NCBI GenBank assembly: GCA_023055355.1
Contig: JALJCS010000004.1
Coordinates: forward strand, 21,147,744-21,211,743
Source of the DNA: Agelaius tricolor
Lineage: Eukaryota; Chordata; Aves; Passeriformes; Icteridae
Direction of reading: 5' to 3'
Length of the DNA stretch: 64,000 nucleotides
Positions 1 through 15,831 of this stretch are shown here, piece after piece; the first letter of the stretch is position 1, and every line of letters starts with the position of its first letter. The notes beneath the pieces are model-generated. The model did no database searches. It saw only the letters and a program-made list of their open reading frames with translations, and was not told the DNA's origin. The translations under genes and the position numbers were made by a program.

Positions 1-348
1 CCTTTATTTATGACCTCTTTTTGCAGTGAAAAGGTCCCTGATCAGATAACCTTAATGGAGCAGAGGTTCTTACCTTCCATATACCCTTATAGTACCATCT
101 GCGTACGATAATTTACCCTCTTTTCCTTCCTCTTTCTCAAAGCAGTTGGAAAACCAGACTCTGTAAAGAGAACTATTCAATCAGTCAGAGATGCAGAAAA
201 TGGTATTTCATGGTCAAAATTATCCTGGAAATTTGTATATTGTTTAGAACATCTAAAAGAAAGATCTGTTAAATAGTACCTTTGAAATGCGCTGTCATAT
301 GTGACTGCAAAGAATTTGAAGTATTTTTTCATTATTTTTGGTACGAAG
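1..348 (+). other. AGTPBP1 intron sequence upstream of exon A
   Basis: No coding exon could be supported here. The stretch ends in a T-rich tract and the AG acceptor at 347-348. Confidence 0.7.
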
Positions 349-502
349 ATGCATCTTAGGAAGCTGGAATCTATGCACAACCCTCAACAGATATATTTTC
401 GGCATGATGTTCTCTGTAAGACCCTGGCTGGCAACAACTGTCCATTAGTCACTATTACAGCCATGCCAGAGTCCAATTACTATGAACATATCTATCAGTT
501 CA
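349..502 (+). CDS. AGTPBP1: AGTPBP1 exon A (carboxypeptidase domain)
   Basis: The exon reads [20 protein letters not shown] and continues through [20 protein letters not shown] to a Phe, 51 complete codons plus one base. It corresponds to the segment just before the zinc motif in CCP1. The acceptor is the AG at 347-348 after a T-rich tract. The ATG at 349 is an internal Met and not a start codon. The donor is GTAAGT at 503-508. The exon ends with one base of an Arg codon (phase 1), completed by the next exon. The preceding exon was not found in the first 348 bases and must lie outside the window. An open frame running upstream to 301 and downstream to 597 is only intron read-through. Confidence 0.95.
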
Positions 503-2817
<2,315 letters not shown>

Positions 2818-2947
2818 CCACCGTTGCTCTTTAAGTGGAGAAGATTTAAACAGACAGTGGCAAAATCCAAATCCAGATCTGCATCCCACTATTTACCATG
2901 CTAAAGGGTTGCTGCAATATCTGGCTGCTATAAAACGTTTGCCTTTG
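2818..2947 (+). CDS. AGTPBP1: AGTPBP1 exon C (substrate-binding loop, GEDLNRQW)
   Basis: After completing the split Asn codon, the exon reads [20 protein letters not shown], then [15 protein letters not shown] and AAIKRLPL. The DLNRxW block is a signature of M14 peptidases in which the Asn-Arg pair binds the substrate C-terminal carboxylate. The acceptor AG is at 2816-2817, preceded by an unusual run of seven C residues. The donor GTAAGT begins at 2948, and the exon ends in phase 0. A short GC stem could form between 2745-2753 and 2804-2812 immediately before this acceptor (see findings). Confidence 0.96.
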
Positions 2948-3303
2948 GTAAGTATGTGTGTGTAAGCAATTCTGAATTTTTTTAACTTTGTCTATGTAGC
3001 TAGTCTATAAATTAAACATTTTGATATGGTCTTGTAAACCATGTCACACTTAAATTTGACTTGGAGAACTGGTCTTCTGCAAACCTGTAGATGTAAATCT
3101 GTTACATTGCTAGGCTAGAAGGTTAAACCTTCCTTAGATGAATCACTTACTTTTTGTCTTAATGAGAGTTAATTATATAAGGGATTGTGTTGCCTAATTC
3201 TTTGGAACATTCTACAGTACTAATAAAAATTGTCTTTCTATTACTTTCTTAAAATTTTGATTCCATATGCCTTGAGTTTATTTTGCCAAATTATTTATTA
3301 TAG

Positions 3304-3435
3304 GTCTACTGTGATTATCATGGTCATTCTCGTAAAAAGAATGTATTTATGTATGGCTGCAGCATCAAAGAAACAATGTGGCATACAAATGTTAATGCTG
3401 CCTCTTGTGACCTGATGGAAGACCCTGCTTACAGG
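3304..3435 (+). CDS. AGTPBP1: AGTPBP1 exon D with the third zinc ligand (DYHGHS)
   Basis: This exon has 44 whole codons: [20 protein letters not shown], then [11 protein letters not shown] and a segment ending in PAYR. The His at 3319-3321 in [10 protein letters not shown] is the expected third zinc ligand of the M14D active site. The acceptor is TTATAG ending at 3303 and the donor GTGAGT starts at 3436; both exon ends are phase 0. The flanking introns are short (356 bp before, 1650 bp after). I remember mammalian CCP1 reading HTNDN where this exon reads HTNVN; this is outside the catalytic residues. Confidence 0.96.
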
Positions 3436-5280
<1,845 letters not shown>

Positions 5281-8200
5281 TAATATTTCTTACTTTTTAA
5301 TTTCTTCCCTTTGCATTGGTATCTTCTTCTGTAACCCTGCTTGCTCAATTCTTGCTTGCTTTAGGCTTTTGAAACCTTTCAAGTTCTGGGTAGGCTAATG
5401 TTAGGATGAAATGATACAATTTTCAGCTTTGTAGGTTTCATAGCAGTTATGCTTATGGGCTGTTTTAACAAGATTATTATTAATCATTGCTTGTAGCACA
5501 TGTGTATGCATGCAGTTAAAAAAAAACAGACTATTCTGCCCAACAGATTATTAGGATTGGTTAGTAGTATATGCCAATACTATAATAAAAATTTCCTTTA
5601 CATATGGCAATTTCACATTTCACCATGGCAGATCATGGTTCTTCAACGGATATTTAGCAGTGTCCCTTACAGAATTTTCCCATATAGCTGGAAAACAGGC
5701 TTACAGATCAAAACACTTTCATACAGGCTTACTAGCCTTACAAATGACACATCATCTCTGAACTCACATAGTTGTGTGGCTTCTTGATGTAAAATTTGTT
5801 TTAATTTTCTCTCCTTGAAAAGTGTTAACAGGGCTGCATACCTGAAAACAAAAGGTGACTCTGTTGGTAGTGTCTCACTACAAGACACCATGCATGGAAG
5901 GAGTGGATTTCCTCTGCTTGAAAGTTGAGTTTAGGCATGCTAATCAAGAAAATGACCACAAGCCTCAAATAAGGTGCTTGACAGAAAGAGGATCAGAAGG
6001 CTAAGTGGGACAGAAACAAAAAAACGAGTTGAACAAGATATATTTAGTATGTTAATGTATGCTCCAACATCTGTGCTTATATCCCTGTAGAGTAGGAAGG
6101 CAGATGTTTTGTTGAGAATTTCAGTAGGGCTGTGAGCGCTACTTTTTGTCAGTTAACAACAGATGCATTCCTGCTGTTTTCAGAATATTCCTCAGATGAT
6201 AAAGCTCATTACAGACCTTTAAAAAAAGATAACTCACCCACCCAATTTGCTTATTTTGAAATTTTGAAAATATTCTTAGACATGGACCTGCATGGCTTTA
6301 GCAGTGTTGCTACAGGAAGTACTTAAGAAAAGTGAATTGAAGATGCTTTGTGGACAAACTTTCAAGATGCTTAAACCTCCAAAGCTATTCATCAGTAAGG
6401 AAAGAAAAAATGGCTGAATTTTGTGGAAGAATCATTTACTCAAGAGAAGAGCATTCTTTTATGTCATATAAACTTACTGATGAGACTAAATTACTCTTCT
6501 GCCATTCATTTTATGGAGTAAAGCAATTTGTAAGCTCTTAGTCATGCTCTGAATATACTGAATATACAGGAAGATTCTTAATTTTTTCTTCACTATGATA
6601 ATGCTCAGACTTATTAAGAAAATATATCTGAAAAGTCAAGGTGACTGGACTTATCAAAGAGCTGCATTTCTCCAGTAAGAAGATGAAAAGGCTTAAGCCC
6701 AAGGTTTTTGTGGGGGCTTTTGTTGTGTTGTTTGGTTTTTTTTAGGTTTATTTGAGATTTATTTTGTGGAAGGAGTAGGGCCAGTAAGTCTGTCAATATG
6801 CTTACAGTATAAATTAGATTACATATGTCAAAATATGTTATTTCAAAACAGAGAGAAGTTGAACTATAGAAATTCCCTTCCCTCCTACTTCCTATCCTAA
6901 AGGACATGAGAGAGTTCAGATCTGAGGGATGGAAACATAAAGGTCTGAAACGCTTTGCAGTCTTATTCTGGTTTGGCATCCTTGCTGAATTTTGTTCAAA
7001 GCATGAAAAGGATTACTTAACAATTTGGTTCTTTGTGGAAGAAATACTGAGTCTTTGCCAAGATGAACACAATTTTTCTTTTTATTCTAATTTATTTTAT
7101 TTGGACAATGATGAATCTAGACTATTTCCAGCCAGGAAGGTGTTGGGCTGAAGTTAGCTAGTCTTACGTCTATTTAGGATCTCTGGTGTTAGAGTTGGCT
7201 CTGGAAGTAAATTTTTTTGAGCTGATCATGTGGAATCTTTGTAGTCTGTTGACAGTAAGTGCTGCAAATATAGGTCAGTCATCTGTGATTCAGGATATGG
7301 AAAAACAAACTTTCAGGTGAAAGAATTCTCCAGGATCTACTATGGAGCATAATTTAGATGCCAAACAAAAGAACAATGTCTTCAATGATTCAAGCCACTT
7401 TGCTGATTGAAGATTAATACATTTGAAAGTATTGCTTGACTTTTAAGTTAAGTGAAAAGATTTTGTTATCTGGCAATCTTACAAAGCTCATAAAGAGAAG
7501 ACTTCAGGAGATAAGGATTTGGTTAACAAATTTCTCAGTAACTAAGATTTTTCAGTCTTTAGAATTTGAGTTCTCAGAAATTATTATGTCTTTGTAACCT
7601 CTGCTGAATAAGAAATCAGAAGATCTACATGATATTTTACTGACCAATTGACTTATACAAATCTTTATATGTCTGTTTTCCTTTTATTAAGTAGGTATTA
7701 TAGGAATATTCTTCTCCATTGAGGTCATAGTCTGCAGTGCCTTTGTTTTTTATCTTTGCTTTCAAGTGGCAAAATTTAATCACTGAGATACTCTATTGAT
7801 ATGAAGGTACCTTCATGACATGCTTAGTAAGGAAGACTTCAACCCTCCATCTAAAATTTTACTGTCTAGAAGAAAGATAGTTGTATAAGATTTAGAGAAA
7901 AAAGAAATTGAATTTAGTTTAAAAAAAAGAAGCTATGATGCAGTGGCTTGAGCTTAAAAGCAATGCCTGTAGCGCATGAGTAGCTTAGCTTCAGTTAAAG
8001 GTACTAGAACAACAGTTGAAGATCATTAGAAGATAAAGAAAACAGTGCAATCAAGGCTTCAGTGAAAATGAAGTTGACCTCAGGTCCCTTAGTAAGGACA
8101 ACTGATGGTGGTCATGGTGACTTCCTGAACCAGACTTTGGATCTTGTTTCTGGGAAATGAAGAGGTTTGGCTGATGGAAGAATCAATTAGGAAATTTGGT

Positions 8201-8689
8201 ATTTGGCATTTGTGTGATATTACATTCTCCCTTATGATTAAAAGAAATGGAAGAAGCAAAGCAAGATTTGGCATGAGGCTTTTACCATAATTGTGTAGAC
8301 CCTTCAGTGTAATAAGTTCAAAATTTTTCCTTCTGGTGTTGCCCAGTTATCCACCTCCAATCTGCTCCATTTAGGTTTCTCTTTAGTTACATCCTCTTTC
8401 TGCTGTGCTAAAAATAGCAGCCACAGAACATGCACACGCTATTTATCTTTATAACAATTGTCTTTGCACTTTTCTTCATGCTGTACTCTTGTCCTTTTTC
8501 AACTTAGAGACACTCTGTTAGACATACCTTGTCTATAAGGAACCTGCCAACTAATGATAAATTCTTCAGCAACAAATGCAGTCAATAACTGGAAAAGTTT
8601 CTGAACCATCAAGTTGTGCACATTAGTAACCTGTGTAACAGTGAGATTACTGTTACCTTTCCCCTTCCTCTTCTACATACTTTGTTGCC

Positions 8690-8815
8690 TCTTGACCTTA
8701 ATGTTATTTTAATCTCTTTGGGGCAGGGACTGTGTCTTCCTGTGATTAGCGTAGTGGAGCCCCAGCTATGATTGGGGTCTTCGAAAGTTAATGATGTGCA
8801 AACAAATACAAAACA
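8690..8815 (+). repeat. Ancient CR1/L3-like LINE 3' tail
   Basis: The block around CTTTGGGGCAGGGACTGTGT, followed by GTGGAGCCCCAGCTATGATT and GGGGTCTTCG, resembles the amniote LINE tail 'ggggcagggactgtctt … agcacaatggggcc … ctggggc'. The match is from memory and degraded, so the family assignment is tentative. Confidence 0.45.
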
Positions 8816-8825
8816 AAGCCAAAAA

Positions 8826-9046
8826 ATTGGTCTCTGTGGATAAGGTACTGCACTGAGTGAGGAGAACTGATTTCTGTTCCCAGCGGGGTCAGTGACATGC
8901 TGTGAGACACTGTGCAAATCGCTTCAACCCTCTCTGCCTCCATTTCTCCATCAGTACAGTGAGGATAATTCTTCCTTTATTAATAAGTGCTTTGAAACCT
9001 ACAGCACAAAAGCATTATAAAAGAGGTAAGTAGTATTACTATTAAG
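8826..9046 (+). repeat. MIR-like (CORE-SINE) relic
   Basis: The order of short blocks follows a MIR element: TGTGCAAATCGCTTCAACCC (for 'gggcaagtcacttaacc'), then TCTCTGCCTCCATTTCTCCA, TCAGTACAGTGAGGATAATT, GTGCTTTGAAACC and a tail with AGTATTACTATTA. It lies directly after the LINE-like tail. Divergence is high, as expected for a pre-avian SINE. Confidence 0.6.
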
Positions 9047-10445
9047 AATAATACTCAACTATTCAACTCTTGTTCACTGCTAACAGGTTTCAGTACCATT
9101 TGGCCGGAGGATGGCACTGTTCAGAATCATGGATATAGATTTATCTTCTTGTTACTAAAAAGCACCTTGTTTATGAGCACTATCAAGGCAAAAAAAAACT
9201 CAGAAGAAAAATCAAACTTTTCTTCTATTAAGTATTTTCAAAACAGCACATGGAGAATGTATGGGCTGTACCATTTCTGGAGCAACATACTTTCTTTTAA
9301 ACCTTGCATTTTAAAATGCAGTGTCAGTGTGGCAACATATACAAAGCTTGTGTGTTTTTTCCCTGGCTTTTGGTAAAAAGATTCCTGCTTCATTCTTTTT
9401 GCTTCTTTCATACTTGATGACTTAGCTTACCACCAATTCCTGGCTCCTCTGTTTCCCTTTTGTATTGTCAAAGCTTCTTTTTAACTATTCTGTATGTTAA
9501 GGGGTTGAGAAGATCCAAGCTAAAGTCTTTTTAGATTCTCCAGAGATACAGAAATTGCAAAGGGGGAAATTGAGTGGAGTTCTGCCACTGAATTTGTTAG
9601 TGTATATACAGTTAGTACTAGCCAATTACATAACTCTTGAGGCTCAGTCTAGATTACACTCCTTTTATAAAGTAGTTGAGGTCAGAAGTTATGTCCCTAT
9701 ATGCTGCACTTCTGGCTAAATTAAAAATGTAGAATTACCTGATGGGAGGATTTATTAGATGTGTAAACTTGGAGAGCATTACATAAATTCTACCTTCTAA
9801 ATAGTCTTTGCAGAGGAAAATGCCTGGCTATGTAATTCAAATTAGAAAAGAGCTATAGCTTTTGAGAACTTGCTTGTTAGTTTTAATTACTAAATACGTG
9901 AATAAATGCTTTCAGAATTAATGCATGTAGCCTCTAACTTATAGGTGGGAAAGAGACATCTGTCTCATGGAGTAACTGCTGCCTTAGGTACTCTTACCTA
10001 TGTGTCAAAACATAGCAATGAATTTGATCACAGCTATGATATTAATTTTCTCCTTTTTAAAATTCTGTTTGATGAAATTTATATTGAGGAATCTTGTATT
10101 TCAAATTCTTATTTTAAAATAATTTATACTTATGAACCTAGACATTATCTCTGCCTCTTTTCCAGTACTACTGGGAAAAGATTTGTTAATTTTGGGGTGC
10201 TAGAAGTGTAGACTAGGAAGCTCCCAAAAAGGTCTGTTCAGCCTTGAAGGAATCATGTAGGTGTTCCTGAGTCTTCTCTGATACTCTAAGTGTTTATTCT
10301 ACAAATTTGATTTGTTCTGTCTTTAAAAGCAAGAGAATATATTAAATAAAGTAAGAAAACATTAACCTAAAGAGCTATTCTGCAGTATGTGTGTGTCAAT
10401 CTGCCTGTACCTATTTTGTATTTTTAAATCTTATTTTCAAATTAG

Positions 10446-10607
<162 letters not shown>

Positions 10608-10929
10608 TAGTACACTTTTATTATATTCTTTTTTCTTTTGGGAAAAAAAATGCTGTTTCTCAAGTGGTGTAAAGATTCTTTCAACCATGTTCTTCCACTT
10701 ACCAAAAACAATGCGGATGTGTTGTGACGTTACTGTAACAATAATCTGAATATGTTGGAGACCTATTGTGTTAATTCAGTTGCTTCAATGTTTGAAAGAA
10801 AACAATACAGACAATTAGACTATATTTCACATTTGCAGATGGGATAAACACTAGCAATTTTAATGTCATTTGGTAGTTATTGCAGGCCATAAAATTCAGT
10901 AGTAGATCTTAGGTCTCAATTGTCTCTTT

Positions 10930-10982
10930 CAAAGTGGGTTTGTTTTTGTTTGTTTTTTTTTTTTGTTTTGTTTTGTTTTTTG
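10930..10982. repeat. T-rich (TTTTG)n low-complexity tract
   Basis: Repeated TTTTG and TTTGT units with a run of T residues make up the stretch. No retroelement body is visible next to it. Confidence 0.6.
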
Positions 10983-12934
10983 ATTTGCTGTGGTATTAAA
11001 AATGTGTTTAAACAGACCTAAAGTATGTGAAGTAAAGCAGTAAGAACTGTAAGTATTTTTTCCTAACTTTATTTTTCTTATTTCTCCTCTGGTGGAGACA
11101 TATAATGAGACTTGAAGAATTTAAAATACATGAAATAGTTTGGGTCACTAAAGAAATTTGTATGCTCAGTAACCAGGTTACTAAGTTGCCGGTTCTTAAA
11201 GCTGTAGATAGGCTAGAAAATGTATGCATATGTTGCATTTTGCCATTCATGTAATTCATCACTGAAGTATCCCCATGTACATGGTAAATAAGGATGGACA
11301 GCCAATAAGTGATTTTGAATGTACAAACATATTTTTCTGAAAATGTTGTTGACAGCCTAATAAAGCTGAATTCCAGACTTGGAAAAAAAAATCATTGGAA
11401 AGGAGTAAGATTTACATGATATATTATTTCTATGAATTGTTTTCTGTAGCTCCAGTTTACCTAAGGCAATGGAGTGGAAATTTGGGGAAAAATGAAATTT
11501 GTTACTGCTTTTGGACAGCTGAAACAAGGAAGTATTTGACAGTAAGACTTATATTGGATGTAAGATTAATAAGCAATTTGTAGAACATGGGAACCTACCA
11601 GAGCTATGGGAGGGCATCTGTGACACCCTATGACAGGGAAATAATGTTTGTTTTCCTCATTCAGACCCATCTGTGTTCCTGGAATGTTGAGTATTGACAG
11701 AAATTGGAGCTTGTTCATGCTTACCATTTACAGATAATAATGAAAAGCGAAGCATAAGCTAAAAGGTGGTAAAAACAATAGGAGTAACAATAGGAGGATG
11801 TGCTAGGAAAGTGGTTAAAAGTGTATGAATAGTAGGGGCGATATGCTGGCTCCAGGGATAGTTGCATCTCCGCAGTATCATTTGCTTACTAGCTGAATGT
11901 CAGATGTTTGTAGTGACTAAAATTTTACTGTCAAAACAAGTTTCATGCTGGGTTAAAGCTGAGTTAGTGATTCCTGGAAAAGATAGTGTCAGAAAGTGGG
12001 TTTGGGGTAATCAAAGAACTTCTGTAAGTGTGTAAGTAGTAAAAGAAATTTTAGGGGAAATATGGTCCTACAGATAAATGGGACAGGAGCCCTGGTGACA
12101 CAGGACATGTGAAAGGCTGAGGTACTGACTTCATCTTAGTGTTTACTAGAAAGATGAGCTCTTGGTGTGCCAAGGACCCAGACACTGGGGAAGGATTGGA
12201 GCAAGGAAGGCCTGCCTGTGGTGGGAGAGGAATGGGTTGGAGAATACCTAAGCAAGCTATTCTTACCTAGGTCCAGAGATCCTCATAAGATGCACCCACA
12301 AGTACTAAGGGAGTTCACTGATGTCACTGTGAAGCCACTCAGTAATTTTTGAAGGATCATAGTGATTGGGACAGGTGTTTTCGAAGGAAATCAGATGTCC
12401 TGTCTTCAGGAAGAACAAGGAGGAGCATCCAGGGAATTACAGGCTGGTTAGTCTCACTGTGATCCCTGATAAGGTGATCAAACAACTAATCCTGGAAAGT
12501 ATTTGTGGCTATTTGAAGAGGGGGTGTTCATGAGTAGTCAGCATGGGATCCTTCCCCTTTCCTCAGCACTGGCAAGGCCTGCACACCTGGAGGACTGTGT
12601 TGTTCAGTACAGGAGTGTCATGGACCTTCCAGAGATAGTCCAGTGAGGAGCTCCTAAGATGTTGAAGGGTCTGATGTTCCTCTCACAGGGGAGGAACAAG
12701 GGAGATGGAGAGAGAGGACTGTGAGTCCTCTCTCACAGAGAGGGAGATGGGAGAGCAAGGACTGTGAGTCTGGAGTAGAAGAGGCTCAAAAGACCTGCAG
12801 TATCAATGTATACAAATACCTGAAGGGAGGTTGTAAAGAAGGTAGAGCCAGGCTCTTTCCAGTGGTATCTGCTGACAGGCTAAGAGAACAAACTATAGAG
12901 GAAATTACATTAACCATTTAATACATAGAAAGGT

Positions 12935-13102
12935 GCCCTAGGTTTGGCCAGAACATGGTTAATTTTTTACCATAAACAGAAGGGGGCCTGGCCAGACCCT
13001 TCTGTTATTTGATACCATCTCATCCCTTGTCAGGGGCTGGAGTAAGAGACTCCCTCATTTCTTGTCAGGCTGGGGGGAGAAAAACTGTGGCAGGTGGGGG
13101 CA

Positions 13103-13105
<3 letters not shown>
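12935..13105. repeat. Unassigned insert in CR1, possibly an LTR fragment
   Basis: This piece separates two CR1 3' segments and has no CR1 similarity. Phrases such as TTTGGCCAGAACATGGTTAA and a later CTGTTATTTGATACCATCTC remind me of bird ERVL-type LTRs. No flanking duplication was found, so the class is a guess. Confidence 0.3.

Positions 13106-13160
<55 letters not shown>
13106..13160. repeat. (AT)n microsatellite with a short (CA)n end
   Basis: An uninterrupted AT dinucleotide run occupies 13106-13152. It passes into ACACACACA to 13160 and sits inside the rearranged CR1. It is likely length-polymorphic. Confidence 0.95.
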
Positions 13161-14401
13161 TATGGTCATTGTAAGGATGCTCAAATAGTGGAACAAGCTT
13201 GCTGTGTAGGATAGTCTTATCCCAGGGGATATTTGAAAGCTGTCTTGATGTAATTCTCAGCAAACTGGGTGGCCCACTAGAGCAAGGACGTTGGGCAGAA
13301 TGGCCTGCTGAGTTTTCTTCCATTAAAGAAAATCTTTTCCCCCTGCTTTGTGAAAAGGGGGAGAAACCTACAAGTCTTTTCTCAAAAGGTACTGAATGCT
13401 GGTGATCTGGGAACTTCAAATTTAAGTGCTAGTGTAGATAATTAGAATACAGGGTTCTAAAAATCACAAATTAGTTGCATTTGTCTCACTCAGAACTTAA
13501 ACAGCCAAGATCCTGTTCCCTTGGCATTTCTGTCATATAGGCCATCCTGGTTCCATCCGAGACAAGTTTAATTTTTGCAGTACCTAGGAGGGATGTTATT
13601 CTATACCACCTCACATTGTTGTTAGGCACAGAGGGAAGGGACTCTCTTCAGGGAATAAGGGGTTCCTCACAGTGGAGAAAACATGGCAGATGGAGCAGTC
13701 TGGTATTCTGTGGATCATTTCTTTTCTTAGATTTTTTGTTATTAATATTGTTGCTGTTACCCTTCACTTTCTTATCCCATTGCTGTTTCCAGTGAATTGT
13801 TCTGATCTCAACCTTTTGTGATCTCTGTATTTTGTCCCTCCAGCTGTCAGGGAGGGGAAGTGGCACATGGTTTTATGGGAGTACTGAATTGGAGAATACT
13901 GTTCTTAGACCACAACATATGCTTTAATAATTTTTTTAATAGTAATTCTTCCATAAATACAGGCTGACTGTTGAGCATTTTCACTTGACAGCTATTGTGG
14001 ATGGCATCTAAATGATAGCCTTTCAGCCAGCACATGTGTTTCTCGAGTTCCTCATGTGCAGCATGTTTAACTTGGAAATTGTGCCTACATGTTGCACCTA
14101 TTTATCATACTTTTTTTTTTCAATTGCCACTACAATTAGTTAATAAGAATGTGATATTTTTCCCATTCATGTTATATCACTGTCAATTTTATTGGAACTA
14201 AAACTGCAGCATAAATGTGTCGCTTTGAAATACTAAATTTCAGTTACAGCATTTTGAATCAAGATGTGGTTGTAAGCAATTAATCCATGAGAGTGGCATT
14301 GAAAAACAGCTCCAGATTCCCATGTTACTTTATATTACTGGCTGCCTCAGGCATGGTATCTCAATTTTCTATTGCATCTTGGGTTTAAGTGAGCATCCTA
14401 G

Positions 14402-14465
14402 TTCACAGATAATGGCTATTGTCTGGAAAAAAGTTTTCTGGAAAAAACTAGCCATTATCTGTGAA
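14402..14465. repeat. Inverted repeat with 17-bp perfect arms
   Basis: The arm TTCACAGATAATGGCTA (14402-14418) is the exact reverse complement of 14449-14465. The 30-bp spacer holds two TCTGGAAAAAA direct copies. A third AGCCATTATCTG copy follows directly at about 14468. It is non-coding and intronic. Confidence 0.9.
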
Positions 14466-15735
14466 TTAGCCATTATCTGCTGGATTTCTGTTTGTTAATG
14501 TTACTTACAGAGGATTTTTCATATGAGAGCATCTGTTGAATTGAGGAAAGTCATATCATACACAAGTCACCCCCCCTTAGTACTTAGTATCTGCTAGGAA
14601 GCTAGAGACACATCAAAACCACTTTAGTATCAGAATGGAATAAAAAAGGGTGAGATGGCATGTTTGCTTTCTCTTTGATAGCAAACTTCACTAATGCTAG
14701 ATGACAAGAGGAACAAATGTAAACGCATAGCTTGTTTTAATGTTATGAAATACAGCAAATCGTGGTATATTAATAGATGCACATAGTTTGAACTTCCTTT
14801 ACCAGCTAAAATACTTCATTGATCCAGCTATCTCTAAAAAATTATTATGTGTGAAAACTAATTGCATGTGAAGTACAGCCATGCTGGGTACAGGGGAAAA
14901 CTGCCTCTGACTTGGTTTACATTTCATTGCTGGGAAATGAGTGGCACAGGGACTGTTCTAGCCTGGATTTTCAGAAAGCACTGATAAAAGACTTAGTCCT
15001 ACATAAACATAATGTTGTGGGCTACATATGAGCACAGGTAAAATGTAACATTAGGCTCATAATAAGCTTACTATTACTGAGACTATATGTGGAAATATTT
15101 ATAATCCTGAACTGCGAAAAAAGGAACCAGTACTCCGGAACGTAAAAAAACCTAGCAGGTTCAGTTCCATCCAAAAGACTAGATCATGAAAATCACAAAA
15201 ATAAATGTACTGCAAGATGAAATTTTAAATTGGAGAGAGATGATTAAATAACTTCATTCAATGTATTAAAACTGAATTTATACCTAGAATTTTTTTTATA
15301 AAATGGTTTCCCCTAACATGACCTTTGGGTGTTACACAGCTAACGATGGTGAAAGGGGATAACCAAGTGCTTCTGCACTAAAGAAATTAGGAGAGTGGGA
15401 AAAAATCAGATTCTGTGCATGTAAGAGTTAATATTTTTAATCTATATGGAACACTGACATAAGAAATGTTAAAGTTTATTGGAGGAATCTGTTAACAACT
15501 GTTTAAGTCCTGATGGCTCTATTTCTTAAAGTCATTAAATGTAAATCTAAGAACACTAAAACATAAACCAGAAAAATGCGCAGCATGAAGTGAGAAATAG
15601 GTATGCTGCTCTCAGTGTTCACCTAGCAATACTGTATAACTTGGTGATGATCTGTGATGGAAAAACTGAATGTCTGGATTCAAACTATTTAATTTAAAAT
15701 ATGGCATTAAGACTGAAATGAGTTGTGCATTTGTA

Positions 15736-15831
15736 CCTGGGTTTCTGAGCAATCTGATGTCCCTGACCACAGCAGGGGAGTTGGAACTAGATGATTGTTA
15801 AGGTCCATTCCAACCCAAGCCATTCTATGAT
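15736..15831 (+). mobile_element. CR1 LINE, 5'-truncated 3' tail
   Basis: About 95 bp match the CR1 end: TCTGAGCAATCTGATGTCCC, GCAGGGGAGTTGGAACTAGA, GGTCCATTCCAACCCAAGCC and the terminal ATTCTATGAT. It is a typical heavily 5'-truncated insertion. Confidence 0.9.

Larger units (their letters stand above)
12065..13325 (+). mobile_element. Degraded, rearranged CR1 LINE
   Basis: The left part (about 12065-12560) matches the central CR1 ORF2: CCCTGGTGACACAGGACA, GATGCACCCACAAGTACTAA, AGGGAATTACAGGCTGGTTA and AGTAGTCAGCATGG. It then jumps directly to CR1 3' sequence at about 12566 (CTCAGCACTGG…), an internal loss of several hundred bases of reverse-transcriptase region. The 3' part includes TACAAATACCTGAAGGGAGG and CCAGGCTCTTTCCAGTGG. 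It is interrupted at about 12935-13165 by unrelated sequence and an AT microsatellite. It resumes near GGTGGCCCACTAG and ends about 13325. All frames are broken. Confidence 0.85.

Noticed and set aside
70..100. A PSIYPYSTI-like reading upstream of exon A that recalls the CCP1 segment before it (YPYTYSTLK)
   Set aside because: No donor or phase-compatible exon end follows it, and the match is only a few residues; treated as coincidence.
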